Shown here: in pieces, positions 56,439-64,000 of the stretch | Layout: every line of letters starts with the position of its first letter | Position numbering within the stretch: the first letter of the stretch is position 1 | Source: Entoloma clypeatum | Taxonomy: Eukaryota > Basidiomycota > Agaricomycetes > Agaricales > Entolomataceae | Direction of reading: 5' to 3' | Assembly (NCBI GenBank): GCA_963565915.1 | Contig: OY751490.1 | Coordinates: forward strand, 1,736,001-1,800,000 | DNA: 64,000 bases | Translations under genes and position numbers: made by a program | The notes under the pieces: model-generated | Seen by the model: only the letters and a program-made list of their open reading frames with translations | Database searches by the model: none | What the model was told of the DNA's origin: nothing

Positions 56439-58229
56439 TGCATAAAGTACTCGAGGTTTTTATGATTGGTTCAGATCTCGACCTCATGTTTGGCTTCTTC
56501 AAGGTGGTGTCTCCATGCTTCCAGCGCTCAAATTATGCCCAGCATTTCTTTATCATGTACATCATAATTTCTTTCCACATCATTCAATCCTTTAGATAAA
56601 AAGGCACTTTCTCATCCTCACATTCCATAGATAGAATCGCTCCCGTGGTGAAGTCCGATGTGTCTGATTCTACTCTTAACTTCCGATCCAGATCGGGCAA
56701 TACCAATATGGGTGCTTCCATAAATAACCTTTTTAGTGCGTCGAACACTTCCTCCTGTTCCGTACTCCATTTCCATACCATGTCCTTCCTTGTTAATTTA
56801 TGTAATGGTCCGGCCACTTTAGAGAAATCCTTGATGAATCTCCGATAGAAGTTGGCGAGTCCAAGGAATGATTGTACTTCCTTGATCTTAGTCAGTGTCG
56901 GCCATTGTTTGATGGCGTCTACTTTTGAAGGGTCCATCCGGATTCCGTCCTTCCCAATAATTAATCCCAAGAACTCTATTTCGTCTCTATCAAAGAAACA
57001 TTTCTCTGGTTTCAGGAATAAATTGTTTTCTCATAATCTTTTCAAAACTTCCTCCACTATGGCATCATGTCCTTCCTCTCCTTCTGTTGCCACCAATTAT
57101 CATTGATATAAATAACCACATATCCTTGGTCAATCAAGTCCCTAAAGATATTGTTCATCATGGTCTGGAACATGCTTGGGGAATTATTCAATCCAAAGAA
57201 CATGACTGTCGGTTCAAAGGCTCCATCAGGGGTCGTCAATGCCGCCTTCCACTCATCTCCTTCCTTGATGCGCACATTGTTGTAGCCCCATCTGAGATCC
57301 ATCTTGGTGAACCTTTTCTTCCCTTTTAACTTATCGATCAACTCTGGAATCAATGGGAGGGGATAATTATTGCGGACAGTCCAGCTGTTGATATGTCAGT
57401 AATCTTGTACTATTTGTTTCTTTCCATCCTTTTTGGGTATAAAGAATACTGGCGAAGTTTGTGGTGACTTGATAGGTCGAATATATCCTTTGCATAATTG
57501 ATCGACCACAAATTCAGATACTTCTTTCCTTTCATCCGGTGACAGGGGGTAGACTTTGGCCTTCTTTGATACGAAATCTGGCTTTAGGTCTATGGCGTGA
57601 TCCCATGGTTTCCAGACTGGTAACCTTTCCGACGCTTTCTTTTCAAAGACTGATAGATAGTTGTGATATTTCCAGGGGACAACCCATTCCACCGGTACCT
57701 CATCTGAGGGTTCTTGCTTAGCTGCTCTGAGCATGTGGATCACCTCTTCCTCCACTACTTCTTCATTTTCTTCTACTACCTCTTCAATTCTTCCACCCCA
57801 TCTGGTTCTTGCAGTTTTCTTTAAATAACATGTTCGACACATGCCGCATTCTTCTGGACATCTGGATAGTTTAATTTCCCCTTTTTCCCAATCGATCTCT
57901 GGATTATGGCGTTTCAGCCAAGTGTGTCCAACAATAATCTTAGCTTTTCCTAAGTTGCATGCTTCAAACACTGCTATTTCCACGTGTCCCTTATACCGCA
58001 TGGCCATGACTGCCTCATGCGTGATCAAACCTCCTTGGTTAAGCGTGCCATCAACGTTGTAGACCCAAATGGGGAAAGGTAGTTCCCTTAATTTAATATT
58101 GTTTCTCTTGGCGAAGTCCAGATCAATGAACATCCCTGTCACCCCTGAGTCCAATAATGCATCGACATCAAAGGTGCGTTTGTCCTGCAATGTTTCCAGC
58201 GTGATTTTCATCATAAGCTCCTTTTCCAA
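56439..58229 (-). pseudogene. Gypsy-4 pol relic
   Basis: Protease ALLDSGVTGMFIDLDFAKRN at about 58160. RT start KKDGKKQIVQDY, then TGA at 57396-57398. 57353-57057 has [19 protein letters not shown] and VVIYINDN, where the first Asp of the usual Y-x-D-D box is Asn. Then GLANFYRRFIKDFSKVAGPL (56850) and RNase H (VESDTSDFTTGAIL; YDVHDKEMLGII, then TGA). It ends at NHKNLEYF next to the LTR. Non-functional by several criteria. Confidence 0.82.
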
Positions 58230-58238
58230 AGAAGCAGA

Positions 58239-59640
58239 TCAAATAAAAGATGGTTCCCCCATAGAGTCCGTTTGCCTATTTAAGTTATCTGATTCATCTG
58301 AACAGGGAATTAAACATTCGTCCATAAGGGCCGAACCAAGCCTTGTTTCCAAGGACTCCCCAATGATATAGTTTACAAGTGTATCTAAGTCTGATTCATC
58401 TTTTTTTGGTTTTTCTCTCCTAGGTTTATCTAATAGTATTTTATTGTATGTAACTGCTGTGTCCGAAAGTTTCTGAAACCATGATTTTACAGTGTCCTTA
58501 TGTATGTAAGAGTCTATAGGCAATTGTTCGTACCGATTTGTCAGAGCCAGCGGGGGAATTACTGGTTGATGTTCACAAAACCCTGCTGCCCTGCAGCTTG
58601 TCCATTGGGATTCAGTGCAGGTGTGCTATTCACACCCATTTGTCCATTTGTGGCTTGATGCGCTTGACGCCTTGCCGTTATCTGCCTCAGAATTTCTTCC
58701 TCCTTGTGCTCATCAATTTGTTTGGTCATTGCCGCTTGTACCCTGCACTGCGGCTGCCTGCAATCTCAGGCAAAATGCCCCTGTCCACCACATTTATAGC
58801 AATTACCAGGAGCTCGTTGCTGGTTTCTGTCATGTTCGGATCGAGTCGTTGTTGCTGCTGACTGTTTTGCTGGGGACGGTACCCCCCATTCTGTTGTTGC
58901 CCAAAGGGCCTTCCAAAATTATTCTGGCCTTGCGGCCGCGGTGCTTGCTGATTCTGGGGGCGATTTCCCCATTGGTTCCCTTGTCTTTGAGGTCCCTGCC
59001 TCATTCCTTGCCTCATGGCATAATTCTCTTCAGCCCTTCCGATGGCTGAGATTTCTTCGACAGTTTCCTGCATGGTATCCTGACGTCTTCCTTGCTGAAA
59101 CAATTGCTGTACGATTGAGTCCCGGGCATTTCTCTCCAGTAATGAAATCCCATGATGATCCTCAATTTTCCCTTTGATCGCCAGTGTTTTCATCTGGTTC
59201 TGGTTTGAACCCCTCAATCTTTGCTCTGGCCCATTCCACTTCAGTGGTAGGGCAAAACCTTGTGGTGATCTCATAGACTAAGTTTCAATATGTTGGCCAA
59301 TCGTTTGATTCCATGCATTGGGTGAGTCGTGTCTCCCCATATGTTCCTGCAATCGGTCCATCTAATCAGGACCAAACTGCGATACAGATTTCGTCATCCC
59401 CGTGTAACAGATCTCAATTTACTTGGATCCACGTGAGCATTTTTGCCCACCATCCCGAAAACAGGGGTCGGGATCCATTGTATTTGCCGGGATCTGCAGC
59501 TATTTTGATTCTTCGGCCTGGTTGGTGAGGAGGGGGAGGAGGAGGTGGTGCGATGGGGGGAGCGTGATGTTCGGGGAGTTCGGGGGCTTCATCCTGAAAG
59601 TCTTGGTTGTCCATGATGGTGTTTTGTCGGGGGAGGTGCT
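58239..59640 (-). pseudogene. Gypsy-4 gag relic
   Basis: The start MDNQDFQDEAPELPEHHAPP (about 59613) is followed by a proline run and GRRIKIAADPGKYNGSRPLF. Several TGAs lie between 59415 and 59280. Then WNGPEQRLRGSNQN, a Gln-rich region (GQQQNGGYRPQQNSQQQQ; 58920-58850), and after a frame change a zinc knuckle CYKCGGQGHFA-stop-DC, where the stop is TGA for Arg. 58523-58239 is the spacer before protease. Confidence 0.75.
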
Positions 59641-60592
59641 TTAATTTGAATAATAGTACCTTATGTCGGGTGCTCAACCCTGTTCTGACACTTAGGCGAA
59701 AAAAAAACAAAGAACGATCTGTCTACCAGGCAGTTGGGATGCCCGATTAGAGGAAGATCTGGAAAAGATGAAGTCCACATGGTCAATACCCCTACGTGCG
59801 CTGGACTGGTCGAATCAAGATGTTGGGGAGTCGGGGATTGGAACACCTTTTGCAAACTAGACATGTACGGTCTTCTCTTCCAAACCGTCACATGCGCCAG
59901 CAACTTTCCCAAGGGTTAGATGCGTCGGCCCCTTGGTCACCTCGACACGGGATGGGCTCAACATTTCCCTGTGTGTCTCGAACGGCAACGCTAGTTATAA
60001 TGGGTGTACCAAGTGTTTCTCTTCTTATCCCTGAAGTCTGGGAGGTCCCCCTTAATGCTAGGGTCCGCATATAGATGTGTACTTTTGATGAAAAAGCACG
60101 AAACGGCAAGGTTGAAATGGAGGAAAGGGAAGTGAGTTTGGGCAGGCGAGTTTTAGAGCTTGTTCTTCTGTTGAGGCGACGCTAAGTCAAACGATGTTGT
60201 GAGCCCAAACTTAGGAACTTAGAAGATGGAACATGAAAAGATGAAGAAGGGGCTGTATTGCCAAGCGACCCAGCGGGAATCTCAAGAGAACAAGCTATTG
60301 AATACAAGTGAAAGTACCCTACTTATATATGTAAATACCATGAGGCTGTGTTGAGGCAGCGTCATGCTACGCGACTCTGGATCCTTCGCATCCTGCTGCG
60401 TTGTAATGATAAGATGTCCTCATGTACGACATGATGTAGATAAGATAAGATCGAGATAAGATAAGATAAAGTGAAAAAGTGAAAATACGATCATAACAGC
60501 CAGTTTCACTTTGTTGTACCTCCGCGGAACTGTGCTCAAATGGTTCATGCCTTCTCTCTTGGGAGAGTCCGACAATAACACTCTTTGGTTAG
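59641..60592. other. Unrecognised region with a GATAA simple repeat
   Basis: No convincing gene. Open frames at 59661-59912 and 59888-60109 lack motifs. A short (GATAA)n-type repeat lies at about 60436-60472. Confidence 0.4.
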
Positions 60593-61177
60593 ATGACTGG
60601 TCAACTTTTGTCCACACCCTCTGATCCAAATTTGGGAGAAGCTGAGGACAGTCTGGATCACCTTCAGATGCGTAACAACCAGAAGATCTTACATTACAAG
60701 TTGGATTTCAAATGTCTCTCTGCATGCACACAGTGGGATGATGGTGTGCTCCAATATCAGTACTATACTGGTTTAGCAGAACAGACGAAAGATGTTCTAG
60801 GTACCCTTCTGAAACCTAGGAACTTGGCTGAACTAAAGACTATGGCCCATAACATTGATGCTCACTACTGGGAATGTCAACATGAGAAATCATGCTCCTC
60901 CAACAAATCCACTTCAAAATCTGACAAATCCAACAAGTCCAACAAGAAATCCGCTTCATCATCATTTAAAACAACAACTCCTCATTGCCTAAACCCAACC
61001 GGCAGCAATAAAACAAAAATGATTATCCACCCCTCTGAAATCTGCACTCTCCAACAAGCTTGGTATACATGTTTTGTGGCAGTGTTGGTCATTGAGCATC
61101 TGACTGCTCAAAGAAATTGTCTAGTGCCAAAGCAAAGGCCTGTGTGGCCCAAGCTGAGGACAAATTGGAGAAGATGA
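60593..61177 (+). pseudogene. Gypsy gag relic (Gypsy-1-like)
   Basis: Plus-strand remnant: AEDSLDHLQMRNNQKILHY, then YQYYTGLAEQTKDVLGT and NIDAHYWECQHEKS match the Gypsy-1 gag pattern (YYSGLAERIKDVLGT; IDARHWERHREKS). A Ser/Lys linker follows. The zinc knuckle is only readable after a frame change and contains a stop (FCGSVGH-stop-ASDC, near 61075-61115). It ends 3 bp before a diverged LTR. Confidence 0.7.
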
Positions 61178-61180
61178 CTG

Positions 61181-61323
61181 TTACAGCGATTGCCTACAAT
61201 CGGTACAAGGATCAAATCTTTGTGGGTTTGAACTGTTTGCACACAAGTCCCTCAATAGAACAACTTGTCAATCAGCGAGTTCCTTAGTAGGACCACTTGG
61301 TTCAGTTTAGCAGAGCTAAGTCC
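61181..61323 (-). repeat. Diverged Gypsy-3-family LTR piece
   Basis: The terminal part of an LTR (TGTTACAGCGATTGCC...) with many differences from 40689-41171; it breaks at CTAAGTCC next to an hAT-like end. Confidence 0.65.
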
Positions 61324-61539
61324 TAGTGTTTGAGGGTTTGGTTTAGTTCAGTTTTTTGCCCCAAAAACAGGTGGACCGAGACCGGACCGGTCTTTCAATC
61401 ACTCAGAAATACGATAGACCGAGACTGAACTGGGGGGAACTGGTCTTGGCATGTCATTTTGCTTGGACTGGACTGGTCCAAACTGGTCTAAACTGGTTGT
61501 AACTACGGTAATACACTAATAATTTAAAAACATGTGTTG

Positions 61540-62030
61540 GGCGCGAGACGACGCCATTGGACGCGAGTGGGGGGGCCATTGGGCATGAGTTGAGGCCATG
61601 GGGCACAAGTGAGGGGCCGTTGGTCATGAGAGGAGGCCGCTGGACGCGAGAGTGGGCTGTTGCGCGTGAGTGGGGAGCATTGGGCGCGAGAAGGTGCCGT
61701 TGGGCATTAGAGAGGGCCATTGCGTGCTAGTACGGGCCATGGGGCATGCCTCGTGGCAGTTGGGCATGAGGGGCAGCCATTGCGTTGCGCACGTGAGGGG
61801 GACCTTGGGCCATTGGGCATGATGAGCAGCCGTTGGGCATGATGGGCGGCTGTTGGGCACGAAGGGAGGGCGCTGGGCATTAAAGGGTGCCATTGGGCAC
61901 AAGAGGGGGCGTTGGGCGCACAGGGAGGCCGTTGGGCATGCGAGGGGGCCATTGGGCATGAAGGGGCATTAGAGGGGGCTGTTGGGCAGTGGTAGTGGCC
62001 ATTGGGCAGAAGTGGAGCCAGGTGGAGTGG
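61540..62030 (-). repeat. Minisatellite, same unit as 39040-39690, inverted
   Basis: Degenerate tandem units of about 20 bp, CCGTTGGGCATGAGAGGGGG on the plus strand, i.e. the reverse complement of the CCCAACGG unit at 39 kb. Open frames on the minus strand are by-products. Confidence 0.75.
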
Positions 62031-63240
62031 AGGTGGGGGGATAAAAGAAGTGTGGGAATGTTTCATTGGCTGTCTGTCAAATTATGGTTCAAGTTTCGGT
62101 GATTGCCTTGGCAGTCGATGCCGAGCGATGAGCATTGACAAAACATAAGGCCTCAATGCCCAAACTGTGGCATCACAGGCCTCAAGATAGCTTTGAACTT
62201 ATGGATAGATGTATATAGAGTCATAAAAAGTATATATATAGTTGGGAACTCAAGCTATGTATACTAGAGAATCTGTATTCTAAAATGATGCATCAGAACA
62301 CACTGTAAATCGTGATGAACAGTGCATCATCATGGGTTTTCTCAAACACAAAAACAACCTTTTGTTACTTTCTCCCTTTCACAACCACTGTAGTCTATAT
62401 GTACTGTATATATACCATTGTAACATTGTATGTAAATCTACTCAGACCATTCAAATCAAGCCCAAGGACTTAATAAGGCAAATAGAAGCAAAATAGGTCG
62501 AAAATTTGATCAAAAAATTTTGTTTCAGCTTTGGATTCTCCTCATTCAGGGGACCTCACAGCACATCTGTTTTTCAAATTTGGTGCATTCATTATGGAGA
62601 TATAACACTTTTACTGAAATATGCACATTTCATCATTTCTATCTTATCTAGAGATCTAAAAATTATACAAGGTGTTTCAGAAGGTGAATACATATATATT
62701 GATGAGTTCTATCATGTTAAACTATTATTAGATCATGAGGAAGGCACCGCATGCACCTGCACAATGCATTTGCACATTGTTTACTGTTGTTTGGTGTAAA
62801 GCATCGCATTGCTATATGCTCAAATCTGTGGCAAAAATTCATAAAATAAATACATATTTATTGACATATGATACTCTGGTACATAATTGATATAGTCTGT
62901 AAGCTTACTTCCTCCTGTGTAGCCATATTAAGGAGAAATGCGATGTTTTTTGAGTTTGTTTACATATATTTGACACATTTGATGCGCGCCTGTCGTGCAT
63001 CATCCAACATCAAATTGACGCATCCACCCATTGCTTGCTCTGCAATGAGAGGCATGCAGATATAACAAAAATAACACAGTAATAATAGTACAGATACAAC
63101 AAAAATAGCACTATAAACACAAAAAAAAAATCTAGACTGAACTGCAGTCTAAATTTTCTAAAACGTATAGATCTTAGACCATGGTTCAGTCCAATGTGGT
63201 CTATTTTTCAGTTCAGTTTAGTCCAGTTCAGGTCTATGTA
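62031..63240. other. AT-rich non-coding interior of the hAT-like element
   Basis: No coding motif recognised; TA-rich with short tandem motifs (for example TATATATA near 62232). Confidence 0.45.
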
Positions 63241-63260
63241 GACTGAACCTTCGAACACTA

Positions 63261-63695
63261 CTCGGTTCAGTCTGAGCAGAGCTAAGTCCTCGCAAGGCAC
63301 TTAGTTTGAGAGTGTTCGAAGAGAAGACAAAGTAAGTGTTGTTTGCCTAGGTCAAGCTAAGGACCTCTACTTCAAGGTTACAAGTCTTATATACATTATC
63401 CTATGGCTATAAATAAGTAGATGCTGTGCAGGAGCTAAATAAGCCATTGGTTAGATAAATGTTTCAAGGGGGCTGTGGCATAAGAGTCAGAGATAAGGCC
63501 TCAAGGCCGTGAGTCAGAGATAACAAGTGAAAATGTATCTAAAAGGGGAATCGTCCAAGTCGATGTGAGTCATAGCGCTGATAGGGGGGACACGTGTCCC
63601 AGGATCGTCAGGGTTAAGTGAAACGGGGTCTGATAAGGATTGAGGGTCGAGGGGTCGTGTGAAGGCGCAGAGGAAGAGGGTGAAAAAGTGTAACA
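63261..63695 (-). repeat. Gypsy-3-family 3' LTR, remaining part
   Basis: Close to the Gypsy-3 LTR consensus and ends GTGTAACA at 63695; here the terminal about 85 bp missing from 40689-41171 are present. TATATAA on the minus strand near 63390. Confidence 0.8.
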
Positions 63696-63736
63696 TTACC
63701 CCCCGTCTATGCTTGAAGTCACCGGCTTCAATGTTT

Positions 63737-64000
63737 TCAGGTTGCCATGTTGTGCATGGCGTCGTCGTCAAATTCATATGGCTCCCCCTCGAGGTCTGCA
63801 TAGCCAGAGCCAAGACACCCATAGTCATAATGTCCGGGTGCCTTCTTCTCACACTTCTCGCACTGGTAGAGTGCGCACTGACACTCAATGTGTCCTTTAG
63901 CTCCACACATTCCGCATTGGCGTCCTTTGTCAATATGTGGCCATCCTGCAGGACAGCGCCAAGGTCCGCTCGGTGAGTGAGCGCGTCCGTGTGTGTCAAT
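63737..64000 (-). CDS. Gypsy-3-family CCHC tail ORF (partial, runs off window)
   Basis: A minus-strand frame entering from the right edge: CPAGWPHIDKGRQ, then the zinc knuckle CGMCGAKGHIECQC, a second Cys/His set CEKCEKKAPGHYDYGC, an acidic tail (LEGEPYEFDDDAMHNMAT) and stop at 63737-63739, about 40 bp before the LTR. Being the last coding sequence before the 3' LTR, it may be the C-terminus of pol or a separate small ORF; the upstream part lies outside the window. Cys/His tails of this kind occur in other Agaricomycete Gypsy-like sequences as far as I recall. Confidence 0.6.
   Translation of the reverse strand: MDTHGRAHSPSGPWRCPAGWPHIDKGRQCGMCGAKGHIECQCALYQCEKCEKKAPGHYDYGCLGSGYADLEGEPYEFDDDAMHNMAT

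Larger units (their letters stand above)
56439..59640 (-). mobile_element. Gypsy-4 relic (old, heavily mutated)
   Basis: Minus-strand gag-protease-RT-RNase H remnant cut off at 56438 by the Gypsy-3 LTR. No LTR of its own was recognised. It carries at least eight in-frame TGAs where CGA fits, plus frameshifts, making it the most decayed element here. Confidence 0.8.
61324..63260. mobile_element. hAT-like non-autonomous element, probable
   Basis: Ends form an imperfect inverted repeat (TAGTGTTTGAGGGTTTGGT at left; reverse complement of the right end reads TAGTGTTCGAAGGTTCAGT). Subterminal regions carry repeated CTGAACTGG/CCAGTTCAG-like motifs. The inside is minisatellite (left) and AT-rich non-coding sequence (62200-63240). 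TAGTG ends fit hAT, but no 8-bp duplication is present and no transposase is encoded. Confidence 0.45.

Noticed and set aside
60436..60472. Possible GATA-factor binding cluster
   Set aside because: It is a short simple GATAA repeat with no neighbouring gene to regulate.
61454..62066. Minus-strand open frames of 88-119 codons
   Set aside because: By-products of the inverted minisatellite, with repeated PNGP/CPTA-type peptides only.
1..64000. tRNA or rRNA genes
   Set aside because: No cloverleaf with A/B-box spacing or rRNA-like stretch was recognised; the initiator-tRNA-like 15-mers are primer sites only.

Overview
This window looks like a mushroom-forming basidiomycete (Agaricomycete-like) chromosome. 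The host genes have many introns of about 45-70 bp with GT-AG ends. The gene set also fits: an alpha-type protein kinase, an intron-rich integrase-core gene, an RNase H1 N-domain protein and a LAT-type amino-acid transporter. All names are assigned by recognising protein motifs; no database search was possible.

Layout. 1-9.2 kb is gene-bearing: alpha-kinase (-), integrase-core gene (-), RNase H1 N-domain gene (-), amino-acid permease (+). A 1,230-bp hAT element (9201-10430) sits exactly on the permease stop codon. From about 11.04 to 38.4 kb lies one non-LTR retrotransposon (LINE, Tad1-like, minus strand), split by two insertions. The first is Gypsy-2A (30207-36796) in ORF1. The second is Copia-1 (11460-25663) near the end of ORF2, and Copia-1 is itself split by the chromovirus Gypsy-1 (15687-23131). 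38.5-40.2 kb holds a minisatellite inside what may be a non-autonomous DNA element. 40.7-56.4 kb is a Gypsy-3 element (minus) interrupted by a 5'-truncated second copy of Gypsy-2 (Gypsy-2B, plus, 41378-46058) and by the nearly intact Copia-2 (46884-52720, plus). 56.4-59.7 kb is an old Gypsy-4 relic. 60.6-64 kb holds a gag relic, a composite LTR with an hAT-like element and minisatellite, and the 3' end of another Gypsy-3-family element running off the edge.

How the parts work. The LTR elements carry gag, protease, reverse transcriptase, RNase H and integrase, and several families also carry accessory ORFs outside gag-pol. Copia-1 has a membrane plus zinc-finger ORF ahead of gag. Gypsy-1 has a spliced antisense gene whose splice completes a Zn2Cys6 cluster. 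Gypsy-2 has a coiled-coil ORF before the 3' LTR, present in two copies that differ mostly at synonymous sites. The Gypsy-3 family has a CCHC tail before the 3' LTR. The three Gypsy families with readable ends show a Tf1-like self-priming arrangement; both Copia elements have a primer site matching an internal initiator-tRNA segment. Decay is dominated by in-frame TGA codons explained by C-to-T change at CpG (CGA to TGA), which suggests methylation-linked mutation.
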